Of a DNA stretch of 64,000 nt, positions 19,496-28,542 are shown piece by piece. This stretch comes from Alteromonas confluentis (GTDB lineage Bacteria; Pseudomonadota; Gammaproteobacteria; Enterobacterales; Alteromonadaceae). The first letter of the stretch is position 1. Every line of letters begins with the position of its first letter. The translations under genes were made by a program, and so were the position numbers. The stretch is taken from assembly GCF_001757105.1 (NCBI RefSeq), contig NZ_MDHN01000040.1:136240-200239 (forward strand), given 5' to 3'. The notes beneath the pieces were generated by a model. The model made no database searches. It was given only the letters and a program-made list of their open reading frames with translations, and was not told the DNA's origin.

Positions 19496-20587
19496 TCACA
19501 CGCTCGGCCCACTCGATACCTCGGTACTCTCAGGTTCACCTAATGGGAGTTGCCGACTGGATTCAGGCACTTTTTCAGGCGCTCGAAAATGTATCACTCT
19601 TCTAAAGGCACATTTGAAAGGGTTAAGATAAATACCGGTCAAACTTTTGTGCTCTTCGTACTCTTTTCCAATACCAATTTGCAACGACTTAACCGTTGAT
19701 GAGTATATCAAGGTATTGAAAAGTCTATCCCACACCGCCAACGCCGAGCCAAGGTTAACGCCAAAATGTTTAGGATTGCTACTGTGGTGTATTTGATGCT
19801 GTGCTGGCGATATAAACCACTTCTCGACCTTATTCCCCCACGACCACCAGATATGGCTATGACGAAGGTTTGAGCCCATGACATTGAATGCAAATACAAA
19901 AACATTTGCCCCGGCAATATCAAACATTGTCAGTGTTGGTCCAAATAAGTAGTAACATAACCCAACAACCATCCCCTGTGTTAATGCCATCCGGCAACCA
20001 TAAAGGTAGCTTTCTACCGGATGTGAGCGGTAGATTGTGAAGGGGGTCAGCACTTCGGCGGAATGGTGGACCTTATGGAACTCCCATAAAACAGGCACCC
20101 GGTGTAATAACCAATGCAATAAAAAGCGACTAAAATCGTCAGCGATAAAAAGCAGCACGGTAAAAACACAGACCACAGCGACATCGGGCATGACAATGGG
20201 CGCATGAGCGCCAAATACATACTCAATGGCATTCGAGAAACCAATGGCAACCGGTACCATGGTGATAATAACAACAGGGAAAATAGCAGCTTTTATTAAT
20301 TTGTTCAGGAAAAGTAGCCCCACGTCGTGCCATGCGGATTTACTTTTTAAAATACGTCGCGGAAGTAAAAAATGAATAAACCGGCGCCAGCGCGGCTTAC
20401 CAGCCATTCTGTCAGCGTCGTAATACGCTGACGTAAAGTTGGCTAACTCGCGCAGTTTATCAAGTTGGAAAAATAAAAAGGTCGCGAAAATCAAAGCGAA
20501 CAGCAGATAGAGCCAAAAAATGCGTTTATTTGCATCAAACAAATAATTCAGCAATTCATTGCCATTCATGTGAATGAATTCAAACAA
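19496..20587 (-). CDS. Sterol desaturase / fatty acid hydroxylase family membrane di-iron protein
   Basis: A 363-residue membrane enzyme with the histidine clusters of the fatty acid hydroxylase superfamily: HWLLHR, HKVHHS, HSHIWWSWG and QHQIHHS, which bind a di-iron centre. Four or five hydrophobic segments precede and surround them. Members hydroxylate or desaturate lipids or sterol-like compounds using O2. The start is a TTG at 20587, because GAGGAG lies about nine bases upstream of it, while the next ATG (20569) is too far away. It is the last gene of an iron-associated operon, 46 bp after the FecA-like receptor, which is an unusual neighbour. The substrate is unknown. Confidence 0.8.
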   Translation of the reverse strand: MFEFIHMNGNELLNYLFDANKRIFWLYLLFALIFATFLFFQLDKLRELANFTSAYYDADRMAGKPRWRRFIHFLLPRRILKSKSAWHDVGLLFLNKLIKAAIFPVVIITMVPVAIGFSNAIEYVFGAHAPIVMPDVAVVCVFTVLLFIADDFSRFLLHWLLHRVPVLWEFHKVHHSAEVLTPFTIYRSHPVESYLYGCRMALTQGMVVGLCYYLFGPTLTMFDIAGANVFVFAFNVMGSNLRHSHIWWSWGNKVEKWFISPAQHQIHHSSNPKHFGVNLGSALAVWDRLFNTLIYSSTVKSLQIGIGKEYEEHKSLTGIYLNPFKCAFRRVIHFRAPEKVPESSRQLPLGEPESTEVSSGPSV

Positions 20588-20633
20588 TGTTGGCTCTCCT
20601 CTGCTAAAACAACAAATGTGATTTGTTGCTATG

Positions 20634-22844
20634 TTAGTAACGGAATTGATACCCGATCATAAATTGTCTCGGCTTGTTTCCCCTTGCTCCATAAGGGCGT
20701 CTGCTGACAATTTGCTGCTCATCAAACACGTTATCTACCTTAAGATAAACCTGGATATGCGTATTAATGAGATAACTGGCTGACAAGTCGGTGACCAAAA
20801 GACTTTTGGTTTCTACACCAGATAATAGTACACCATCGCCAGATGCTTCATGCATTGCACCAGTGTAACGACTACTGGCAAACACATCCCAGCGATCGCC
20901 GGTAAGCCCAATATCAAAAGATACCTGATGTTCAGGCAAGTACGGCAGCGGGTCACCCTCAACCACACTTCCCCACATCGGGAAATCTGAGTCAAAGCTG
21001 GTATCAAACTCAGCTGAAGTATAAGTGTAGGTTAAAGAAACCGGTATATTCACCGCACCATCTGTCTCAAAAGTATGCTTCGCGGCAAATTCAACACCAA
21101 ATACACTTGCTGCACCGCTGTTAAATTCTTCATCTAACGCGTCACCACAGGCTGATGCGGCAGAGAACGAACAACTTTCTTTGAGTTTCTTGAAATCGTT
21201 GTAAAACACAACGGCTTCTAATTGCGAGCTGCCTTCGTGGTAACGGGTACCAATTTCATAATCGATGCTGTTCTCAACATCAACTTCGGGGCTCTCTTGC
21301 GGGCTTGTTGGAATAAAACCTTCATGAATACCGGCAAAGAAACCGAGTGAGTCTGAATACTGATAGAATACACTGACTCCAGGCAACCAAATACGGGTAC
21401 TCTTCAGAAGAAAATCGTTCTCTTCGCCGCTAGCTTCATTCTGATACTCAGAATCGAAGAACTCGCCACGTACGCCCAAAGTAAACTCGAAAGAAGACCA
21501 AAACAGCGTTTCTTTGAGAAATACCGATAAGGCATCCGTCGATTCGCGGTTTGTCGAGGTCGCCACTGTTGCCGAGCCATCGGTGATCAGGTTAGAAGCC
21601 TCCATTAGGAAAGCATCTTCCGTATGTCTGCGTCTGATTTGATCTTGATGAAAACGAAAGCCGGCATTCAGTTGATGTTTAAGGTTGCCAAACGAACCAT
21701 TGTAGTAAGCATCCGACTGAATACCCTGGGAGTAATACTTCCTCGCATTATCGCCTAGAATGATTTTTTCATATTCCTGCACGGAATCGGATTGCCCGGT
21801 GAGAATAGCGTAAAATTGCGCGTTGGTGTCGTCTTCCGGCGCAGCCAGAATCTGCTGCAAATCTCTGTTAACCAGGCCGCCTTTGAAACCGTTTATCTTA
21901 AACCATGAGCGCTCAAAATTATTTCTGTAGAGCCTGGTGGTTACGTCGAATGTGGAGTTACCAGCGAAATGCGTTAATAAAAACTGGGAATGCTCCCAAT
22001 CCATCCTGTCTCGCTGGCTAGCGGCGTACCGACGGTTTGGTGATATAGCAAAATCATTGTCAGTGATGCCTAAATAGGTTTCGTTAGACAGTTCATCAGC
22101 ATAAGCGACTTTTAGTTCCAGTATTTGCGACAATGTATTCGATGACAAGTCATAATTCAGCTTAACCATGACATCGTTTTTCTCAAACCCGGTATCACCG
22201 CCACCATCGAGTTCTTTAAACCCGTCGGAGCGAAGATGAATGCCTTCTATCAGATAACCTAAATCGCCGGAAACACCGCCGTAGTAACCTTTCAGCTTGC
22301 CATACCCATCGCTACCGGCAGCGACATCAATCAGCCCTTCTGTAGTTGAAGGGATTTGACGAGTAACCAGATTTAACGCACCGGCAACCGTGTTAGGGCC
22401 ATATTTAATGGCCGCTGGACCTTTAAATACTTCTACGCCGGTCATTTTGCTCATCATCGGGAAGTAATAGGCGGCGGGTGCAGAATAAGGCGCTGGACCA
22501 ATTAACACACCGTCTTCCATCACCGTTATTTTCTTACTTCGTTCCGGTGTAGCCCCTCTAAAACCAATATTCGGACGTAAGCCAAAGCCATCTTCTTCCC
22601 GAATATTCACACCAGGGACACCGTACAACACACGGTTGATATCATCGAATTTGAAGCGCTCCAATTCGACTTCGGTGATAACCGTTGTAGAACCAGCTTC
22701 GGTTCTCAGGCTATCGTCGGTGCCGATAATTTGAATGCGTTCATACATATCCGCCGTATCGTTCGCTGTAGACTCTTGTGCAAATGCAGAAGTGAAGCAG
22801 CATGAAATCGCAATTGCCAGTACAGAAGGTGTAGTCTTAATCAT
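20634..22844 (-). CDS. TonB-dependent outer-membrane receptor, FecA-like
   Basis: A 736-residue receptor with a signal peptide (ending SAFAQ), a plug domain (VYGVPGVNIREEDGFGLRPNIGFRG-type pattern, then EDGVLIGPAPYSAPAAYYFP) and a 22-strand barrel ending in YQFRY. The plug signatures are those of Fe(III)-dicitrate receptors such as FecA. No N-terminal signalling extension is present, and no fecIR genes are visible. Translation starts at ATG 22844, one base after the stop of the imelysin gene, so the two are coupled. Ferric citrate or a similar chelate is the likely ligand, by family. Confidence 0.88.
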   Translation of the reverse strand: MIKTTPSVLAIAISCCFTSAFAQESTANDTADMYERIQIIGTDDSLRTEAGSTTVITEVELERFKFDDINRVLYGVPGVNIREEDGFGLRPNIGFRGATPERSKKITVMEDGVLIGPAPYSAPAAYYFPMMSKMTGVEVFKGPAAIKYGPNTVAGALNLVTRQIPSTTEGLIDVAAGSDGYGKLKGYYGGVSGDLGYLIEGIHLRSDGFKELDGGGDTGFEKNDVMVKLNYDLSSNTLSQILELKVAYADELSNETYLGITDNDFAISPNRRYAASQRDRMDWEHSQFLLTHFAGNSTFDVTTRLYRNNFERSWFKINGFKGGLVNRDLQQILAAPEDDTNAQFYAILTGQSDSVQEYEKIILGDNARKYYSQGIQSDAYYNGSFGNLKHQLNAGFRFHQDQIRRRHTEDAFLMEASNLITDGSATVATSTNRESTDALSVFLKETLFWSSFEFTLGVRGEFFDSEYQNEASGEENDFLLKSTRIWLPGVSVFYQYSDSLGFFAGIHEGFIPTSPQESPEVDVENSIDYEIGTRYHEGSSQLEAVVFYNDFKKLKESCSFSAASACGDALDEEFNSGAASVFGVEFAAKHTFETDGAVNIPVSLTYTYTSAEFDTSFDSDFPMWGSVVEGDPLPYLPEHQVSFDIGLTGDRWDVFASSRYTGAMHEASGDGVLLSGVETKSLLVTDLSASYLINTHIQVYLKVDNVFDEQQIVSRRPYGARGNKPRQFMIGYQFRY

Positions 22845-22845
22845 C

Positions 22846-24096
22846 TTAGTCGTTATCCCCTGCTGACGTGGCCGGCAATTCAAGCGCAAGGCTGTTAATG
22901 AAGTCAGCCTTTAAATTATCCGTCACCGATTTAACATCGGCATGGGTCTGCGTTACGGCGTCAGGATCTTGCACAAGTGCTTCAGCCAACGTCGTTTCAT
23001 AGGCCCTTACATTTTCAATCGCTGTGGTGATGTCGTCACGCATTGTTTCTGCGGTGTCTGTATCGCCAACGTCAATGAGAAAGTCGGTAAAGCCGGGGCC
23101 ATCGCTGCCCGTAAGCAGGGCTTGAAATCCAATGAGATTATTTAAGATATGTGCAAAAGAACGCTGCGCGTACCCGGACTCCACATCCTCTGGACATGCC
23201 TGAGCACCGCATGAATTGGCAAAAAGGCCAAGTGGCGTAGCCAGTTTTCCATCTTTAGTCATAGAGTCCAGATAAAACATAGCATCGCTAATTCGGTTAA
23301 CCGCTTCATGCTCACTGGCAAACATACTCGAAGCACTTCCTGCTGATTTAAGCTGTGCTGCGTAGCCGTTGTCGCCAGCCCAAAGCGACAGCAGCGTTTC
23401 GCTACTCGTAGCAATATCATTGGCCACTTCTACGGCAAACTCACAACGAGCTACGCGTCTTTCACTGTTTGAAAGGTTATGCCAGTTGCCCGGAGAACCT
23501 GATTCACAACTAACATCCAGATCCTCGTTAAATAACAAGTATTCCAGTGCAACCATGCCCTTTCTTGACGGTGTGCGCAGAGTAATGTCGTAAGGCGCGC
23601 CATTGACTTCTCCCTCACGGAAAAACTCAACGTCGTAATCCACTGCACAATAATTAACCACAGGCCATGAGTAGATGTTGTTTTTCAGTAAGCCGTCGTT
23701 GTCGAGTAGAGGCCCCATTTGCATCATTTCTGCTTGCTGCCACGACTCCATTGCATTTTCCCAGCTCAAGCGCGCAGCACTTTTAAACGGTGTCAGTTCG
23801 GCATCGGTGATATCAAAATTGGCCAGTGCCACTTCTGACTCACAGTAGGCGCTTACCTCTTGTGCCTGTTGCAGCGCATCAGCATTGAACTGTTGAAAAA
23901 CAGGGGTAATCACATTGTCAGTCAAATGTGTAAGTAATGCCTGCTCATTAAAACTTGTCGTTACCGGTGCGTTGCCGCCTGTGCCATAACCTTCTCCAGC
24001 AGTATAAGAACTACTTTCACCACAGCCTGAAGTGAGCAAAGCTGAGGCGACTGCTATAGAAATCACACTACCGGAATGTGTTTTCACGTCTGCCAT
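22846..24096 (-). CDS. Imelysin-family lipoprotein (iron-associated)
   Basis: The product has 416 residues. The signal peptide ends in the lipobox LTSGC (about residue 25), so it is lipid-anchored and faces the periplasm. The imelysin domain has GMVALEYLLFNED at the position where imelysins with a metal motif carry GxHxxE; the His is absent (Val instead). This is expected for the iron-regulated lipoprotein branch rather than the proteolytic one. Such proteins are commonly next to TonB receptors, as here, and are thought to bind iron or a chelate. Its stop is one base from the receptor ATG. Confidence 0.85.
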   Translation of the reverse strand: MADVKTHSGSVISIAVASALLTSGCGESSSYTAGEGYGTGGNAPVTTSFNEQALLTHLTDNVITPVFQQFNADALQQAQEVSAYCESEVALANFDITDAELTPFKSAARLSWENAMESWQQAEMMQMGPLLDNDGLLKNNIYSWPVVNYCAVDYDVEFFREGEVNGAPYDITLRTPSRKGMVALEYLLFNEDLDVSCESGSPGNWHNLSNSERRVARCEFAVEVANDIATSSETLLSLWAGDNGYAAQLKSAGSASSMFASEHEAVNRISDAMFYLDSMTKDGKLATPLGLFANSCGAQACPEDVESGYAQRSFAHILNNLIGFQALLTGSDGPGFTDFLIDVGDTDTAETMRDDITTAIENVRAYETTLAEALVQDPDAVTQTHADVKSVTDNLKADFINSLALELPATSAGDND

Positions 24097-24141
24097 GAAT
24101 CTGATACCTCTTAGGGAAACGTTGATCTAAATCTAAACAAC

Positions 24142-24173
24142 AAAAAGCCTGACCGTTTCCGATCAAGCTTTTT
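24142..24173 (-). terminator. Intercistronic hairpin terminator within the iron operon
   Basis: On the minus strand the arms AAAAAGCTTGA and TCAGGCTTTTT pair with one G-U around a 10-base loop and are followed by GTTGTTT. It lies between the DUF4856 gene and the imelysin gene, so it could terminate part of the transcripts after the first gene. Confidence 0.65.
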
Positions 24174-24194
24174 ATATTGTCACGCTAGTGATGA

Positions 24195-25955
24195 TTACCA
24201 GTTTTCAACATTCTCTGCGTCGAAACTCATGGCGTTTTGAATAATGTCTCTGGCTGCCAGCAAGTCTGCCTTGTAGTCTTCAACTGATGCCGTATCTAAC
24301 ACCGGAGCATCTGCCATCAATGCGTGCAATTGGGTGTAGTCTTCATCAGAAATCAAAGAGTAAGGGTTGAATTGCAGACCCAGCGCAAACCCTTTCATTT
24401 CAGACCAGTGTTTTGCTAAATCAGTGAAGCTGAAATCAGTAGTATCCAGATTATCGAGGTCAGCAATGGTGTCATTGATGTAATGTACAACGGTTGCCGC
24501 TATCGCTCGCTCCCAGGCATCTACAGCAATATCACGCTGCGCCAGCAGACTGTCCATTTGCTCGGTGGTCAACGCCATACCCGCATTGTCATTAATGATC
24601 TTTCTGCCGTTAAGGAAGGCTTCCATTGCAGCGGTAGAAAAATCCGTTGGGTTGGTGTTAGAAGCAGTGCCTCTGTCACGCTTTGCAGCATTCACAGATT
24701 GACCAAAGTTGTATTCTGACAACAAGTCAATTTCACCATTACCGTCGGTGTCATGCATACCGTTGTAATCAGCCCGTCCGTCTTCTTCAGAACTGACTTT
24801 TCCAGAAATTTCATTGTCGTTGTATGCCAGGTAATCACGTGCGGCACCGAAATAGCCGAAACCTTCATCGAACTGGTGTTCCAGTGTGGAGTACGCTTTG
24901 CCCGAAACAGCTGAAATGTTATCCGTTGTTAGCCCTTTGCTGCCGTCGATGTCATTACCGGCTGCATCGGTGGCCTCGTTGCCCAGGTAATCATCCGTAG
25001 ATTGAGAATATGTGATGGCAACAAGCAGGAATTTTTGAATAAGTTGCTTAAGGTCGGTTCCGTTTTCATTCACGTAAATGTCTGCAATCGCTTCACCCGT
25101 TGCCGCCTGACGCACTTCACCGTTCAGGTGTGCTTCGGCGTTATCGGCAAGTTGCCCAAAGAAAATGTCGACCAGACCTTCAGGGGTTGTTGAGCCTTTC
25201 GCTCCCCAACCTTCGAAATCACCGTCGTTCCACAATTTATGCTGACCTTGCGCATCGTTACCAGCGATTTTGCCAACCAGATTTTTGTGAGAGCCTGAAA
25301 TATCAGTCAGAAAGCCCTGTTCAGCATCAACAAAGGTAATCGGGAAGTTATCGTATTGCTCTTCAGTAGTGCGGAAGTACTTGTCTAACTGAGCCAGAAT
25401 CGCAGCACGGTCGGTAAGGGTACCGTTGTCCAGGTCATCTTTTAATGAATTCGTAATGTAGTAGTTCAGTTCTGAGATGAGTACGTGTCGAGCCGTCTGA
25501 CCGCTGTAGGAAACACTTGATTCACCGTCGATAAATTTACTTGCGAAGGTGTAAGTATCAAGTTCGTCCTGTACATCAATCGTGAATGCCTTCGAAAAGC
25601 TCTCACCTTCAGAATCCGTTGCGGTAACCGTGACCGTAAGCGATTGTTCAGATTCAAAATCAACCGTCACACCTTCAGCTAAAGACAGCACTGAACCATC
25701 AATAACAAAGTTGTCGTTATCTACAGTATAAGTCATGGTTCCGCCTTCTGCATCGGTTGCAGACAGCGTGCCGATTTCCGCACCGGCTGCGTTTTCAGTA
25801 ACAACGGCGGTAGTCAGGCTAATATCTGTTGGGGCTGTATTGGTAGGCGTGGGAGTTGTTGGTGTTGTAACCGTGTCGTCTCCGCCAGAGCCACCTCCAC
25901 ATGCACCAAGGAGTAAAGAAGCAGAAATTACCACAGAAAGTTTACTTAAATTCAT
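24195..25955 (-). CDS. DUF4856 lipoprotein with an N-terminal cadherin-like domain
   Basis: A 586-residue lipoprotein: signal peptide with lipobox LLGAC (about residue 19), a Gly/Thr/Pro linker, one cadherin-like repeat (NTAPTDISLTT ... ATDAEGG ... LTVTVTATDSEG, residues about 38-130), then a large DUF4856 domain (about 132-586). DUF4856 proteins typically sit beside imelysin lipoproteins and TonB receptors, as here, and are assumed to act in metal uptake at the outer membrane. Direct biochemical evidence is not known to me. It is the first gene of the minus-strand operon. The upstream intergenic region carries two perfect palindromes. Confidence 0.85.
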   Translation of the reverse strand: MNLSKLSVVISASLLLGACGGGSGGDDTVTTPTTPTPTNTAPTDISLTTAVVTENAAGAEIGTLSATDAEGGTMTYTVDNDNFVIDGSVLSLAEGVTVDFESEQSLTVTVTATDSEGESFSKAFTIDVQDELDTYTFASKFIDGESSVSYSGQTARHVLISELNYYITNSLKDDLDNGTLTDRAAILAQLDKYFRTTEEQYDNFPITFVDAEQGFLTDISGSHKNLVGKIAGNDAQGQHKLWNDGDFEGWGAKGSTTPEGLVDIFFGQLADNAEAHLNGEVRQAATGEAIADIYVNENGTDLKQLIQKFLLVAITYSQSTDDYLGNEATDAAGNDIDGSKGLTTDNISAVSGKAYSTLEHQFDEGFGYFGAARDYLAYNDNEISGKVSSEEDGRADYNGMHDTDGNGEIDLLSEYNFGQSVNAAKRDRGTASNTNPTDFSTAAMEAFLNGRKIINDNAGMALTTEQMDSLLAQRDIAVDAWERAIAATVVHYINDTIADLDNLDTTDFSFTDLAKHWSEMKGFALGLQFNPYSLISDEDYTQLHALMADAPVLDTASVEDYKADLLAARDIIQNAMSFDAENVENW

Positions 25956-26154
25956 TAAAAAATCGCCTTAACTTTTAAACCCAAAAACTAACAAACTGCA
26001 TCGTAAAGCCCACGTTAAAAATGTTAACGCCACTCACTTTAACTAAATAAACAATTTATTATTACTTAATATGCTATGAGAAAAATCTTGCTACCGACAG
26101 CAAAATGGCAAAAAACCAAGTTAAAAAGCCCATTTACATAGACAAACAACTGCA

Positions 26155-26192
26155 AAGTTTTCGAAAACTTGATTGCAAAGAAGAATTCTTCT
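26155..26192. promoter_or_regulatory. Pair of perfect palindromes (candidate operators)
   Basis: AAGTTTTCGAAAACTT (26155-26170) and AGAAGAATTCTTCT (26179-26192) are each perfectly self-complementary. Their centres are 23 bp apart, about two helical turns, so both face one side of the DNA. They lie upstream of both the iron operon and sodC. The binding protein is unknown. Confidence 0.45.
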
Positions 26193-26237
26193 CATCCGCA
26201 TTTGTGGCAAATTTAACATATCTAACGCTGAAACATA

Positions 26238-26435
26238 TTAGACGGAAGTATACTTAGCCCCAGACTGACGACTTATTTGCGAGGTATTTTTAGTAGCACG
26301 AGTCGATTTTTGCGCATCTAAATAGTGACTAACTAACGTTGTCAGAGTGCCGTCGTGGCTGTCTGTATTGCGTGCTTTAACAAAATAATTCTGATCTTCC
26401 CCGCTCCCTTCCTTGGTAAGAACCCTGTAAGCCAT
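26238..26435 (-). CDS. Possible 65-residue hydrophilic protein (uncertain)
   Basis: An open frame starting at ATG 26435 encodes a basic, polar product (starts MAYRVLTKEG) with no signal peptide or known domain. The only purine-rich box (AGAGGAG) is about 14 bases upstream, too far for good initiation. It is listed because the composition looks protein-like and nothing else explains this part of the intergenic region. It could equally be chance. Confidence 0.25.
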   Translation of the reverse strand: MAYRVLTKEGSGEDQNYFVKARNTDSHDGTLTTLVSHYLDAQKSTRATKNTSQISRQSGAKYTSV

Positions 26436-26496
26436 TGCATGAAAGGCAGCTCCTCTGCGACGGCAAAAAATTTAAATTGGATCAAGGAGTATCACA

Positions 26497-27015
26497 ATGA
26501 AGAAAGCCGCTATTGCCTTATCGATTGCACTTACTACTACAGCCGCACTGGCTGATGACGAATTGACGGTTTATATGATGGACCCCACTTCCGGCGAGGC
26601 TGCCGGTGAAGTGATGATCAGTGATAGCGAATATGGGCTGGTGTTCACACCTTCCCTGGAAGGTTTAGCACCGGGCGGACATGGTTTTCATGTACACGAG
26701 AACGCATCTTGTGAAAGTGCTGAGAAAGACGGTAAAACTGTACCAGCCGGCGCCGCAGGCAGTCACCTCGATCCGGAGAAGACGGGACAGCACGGCTACC
26801 CTTGGGCAGACAACAGCCATCTCGGCGACCTCCCTATCCTGCTGGTAGACAGTGACGGCATGGCAACGCATCCCGTACTCGCGCCACGCTTAACCATGGA
26901 CGACCTCAAAGACCGTGCATTAATGATTCACCAAGGCGGTGATAACTATTCTGATGCCCCTGAAAAACTTGGTGGTGGCGGTGCCAGGGCACTGTGCGGT
27001 GTGATTAAGTCATAA
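26497..27015 (+). CDS. sodC: Periplasmic Cu,Zn superoxide dismutase
   Basis: A 172-residue enzyme with a signal peptide (about 1-19, ending AALA). The metal ligands are visible: HGFHVHENASC (copper His pair), GSHLDPEKTGQHGYPW, NSHLGDLP (zinc ligands) and LMIHQGGDNY (fourth copper His), with GGGARALCGVI closing the disulfide to the earlier Cys. It disproportionates superoxide in the periplasm. The start follows AAGGAG with seven-base spacing. It is a single gene ending at a strong terminator shared with the convergent DUF5666 gene. Confidence 0.95.
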   Translation: MKKAAIALSIALTTTAALADDELTVYMMDPTSGEAAGEVMISDSEYGLVFTPSLEGLAPGGHGFHVHENASCESAEKDGKTVPAGAAGSHLDPEKTGQHGYPWADNSHLGDLPILLVDSDGMATHPVLAPRLTMDDLKDRALMIHQGGDNYSDAPEKLGGGGARALCGVIKS

Positions 27016-27048
27016 TCTGGGGCCTTACACTTTTAACTATAAAAAACA

Positions 27049-27075
27049 AAACCGCCTGAATGGCGGTTTCGTTTT
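27049..27075. terminator. Terminator between convergent sodC and the DUF5666 gene
   Basis: The arms AAACCGCC (27049-27056) and GGCGGTTT (27062-27069) enclose TGAAT. T-rich on the plus side and A-rich before it, so it can work in both directions. Confidence 0.85.
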
Positions 27076-27094
27076 ATTACCTTACTCAATGCGT

Positions 27095-28402
27095 TTAGTC
27101 GTCAAGCGCACAATTGCTTATTGTATTGCCGTCAAAATAACACTCTACATCAATCCACAGACCTTCATAGGCACTTAAACTAGCATCTGTAATTGTGTAA
27201 CCCCATAGCGTGCCGTCGGTAACCTGACCTTCAATATCAAGTTCAGCATCGTTATCCATTAATTCCACTTCGCGCACAACATAACTGCCATTTCTTACCA
27301 CGCCTTCAAGTTCCAACGATGCGCCAGCAAGCGTTTCCAGCGTTAGATAATCATCAAAGCGCGTATTACTGTCTATAACAAAGGTATAGCCGTTAAAAGT
27401 GAGTAGATTATTGCTGTAATCCATCACGCCAGAAACCGAGAAGTTCGCAGGGATAGTGCTACCTGAAACGCCTTCTTCTGGTGTACTTGAATTGGTGCCC
27501 GTGCCCTCAAGATCTAATTCAGTCAATACACCATCAACGGTAGTCGCTTCTGCGTAACCCCCTACCTGTAAATCGGCTGCTACACCGTCTTCAATGCGTG
27601 TTGAAGACAATATCTCGAAGGTATACAAATTACTCAGTTCAAATGCGGTATAAGTTTCATTAACCCAGGTAATAACTCCGCCAGTTTCGACTTCTCCGGT
27701 ATTGCTATCTCTTTCGATCTCAATCTCGGTGGCTACCAATACGCCGTCAGCGTATGTACCGACTATTTCAACATAGCTGTTGATCGCAATCTCACCATCT
27801 TCAATGCGTGCCGTGCTGTAATCAACGGTTACGCCATTAACGACAAGCTGTTGTTCCGTGCTGTCCAAACTTGCAATGAAGCCTTCTATTTCTGTCCATA
27901 GCGGTACCATACCCGCCCCTGTATCGGTAAGGGCTACCACGCTGCTATTTTCCAGTACCAAAAACACGTAATCACCCACGGCGACATCGTTACCGGAATA
28001 GGTGTAAGTTTCCCCTGCAACAGTAATCGAATCGGTACTGATTGCCGTTACTTCACCAGCCACATCGGGGTCGATTGCAATTTCGGTAACAACATCATCT
28101 GTACTAAAAACCGTTACCGGCATACCTTCAATTAAGACGGAAGCGTCTATCACTTCGCCCTGATAGGTCGTCTCAACACTCGCCGTAGAAACTTCGTAGC
28201 TGTTCACCGAAATACTATTTGTCGTCGCACTGGCTATTTTACCGATAACAGTGTCTGGAATAGACGTGAGAGTCTGGTCGCTGCCAGAATTACTGTTGTC
28301 AGTATTGGGCGTTTGATTACTGTCACTGGAATCACTACTAGAGCCACAGGCCATCAATGTTGAAGCTAAAGCAGCCATTATCAAAGTTTTACGAAATTGC
28401 AT
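27095..28402 (-). CDS. DUF5666 repeat lipoprotein
   Basis: A 435-residue lipoprotein with lipobox LMACG (about residue 19), a Ser/Asn/Asp linker to about residue 50, and at least three divergent ~60-residue beta-rich repeats recognisable by shared elements such as STARIEDG, SSTRIEDG and SNTRFDD, each followed by DGVLVATEIEIE- or DGVLTELDLE-like strands. This is the DUF5666 pattern; the function is unknown. Its promoter region carries a direct-repeat site (28459-28477) almost identical to one upstream of the two-component operon next door, so it is probably a target of that regulator. Confidence 0.75.
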   Translation of the reverse strand: MQFRKTLIMAALASTLMACGSSSDSSDSNQTPNTDNSNSGSDQTLTSIPDTVIGKIASATTNSISVNSYEVSTASVETTYQGEVIDASVLIEGMPVTVFSTDDVVTEIAIDPDVAGEVTAISTDSITVAGETYTYSGNDVAVGDYVFLVLENSSVVALTDTGAGMVPLWTEIEGFIASLDSTEQQLVVNGVTVDYSTARIEDGEIAINSYVEIVGTYADGVLVATEIEIERDSNTGEVETGGVITWVNETYTAFELSNLYTFEILSSTRIEDGVAADLQVGGYAEATTVDGVLTELDLEGTGTNSSTPEEGVSGSTIPANFSVSGVMDYSNNLLTFNGYTFVIDSNTRFDDYLTLETLAGASLELEGVVRNGSYVVREVELMDNDAELDIEGQVTDGTLWGYTITDASLSAYEGLWIDVECYFDGNTISNCALDD

Positions 28403-28458
28403 GAAAAGTCCTTATCACGATTATTTAAAAGTAGTCATGACGCAGGATAATTCTTCGG

Positions 28459-28477
28459 GTGTGAAGCAAACGTGAAG
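28459..28477 (-). promoter_or_regulatory. Candidate response-regulator operator upstream of the DUF5666 gene
   Basis: Plus-strand sequence GTGTGAAGCAAACGTGAAG contains GTGAAG at 28461-28466 and again at 28472-28477, an 11-bp repeat typical of OmpR/PhoB-class sites. It matches 17 of 19 bases of the site at 30514-30532 and lies about 66 bp before the lipoprotein ATG. Confidence 0.6.
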
Positions 28478-28542
28478 GTCAATTCATTTTTGGACGAAAA
28501 GGATGGTTTTATTGCTTGGGCATCAAAAACCGGGAGGACATG

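Larger units (their letters stand above)
25956..26496. other. Intergenic region between the DUF4856 gene and sodC
   Basis: This stretch holds the divergent control regions of the iron operon (minus) and sodC (plus). I see two perfect palindromes (26155-26170 and 26179-26192) and AT-rich sequence near 26040-26090. No canonical Fur box is visible. A possible short minus-strand frame lies at 26238-26435. Confidence 0.7.

Noticed and set aside
22846-24096. Imelysin protein as an active peptidase
   Set aside because: The GxHxxE metal motif is replaced by GMVALE, so a binding rather than proteolytic role is more likely.
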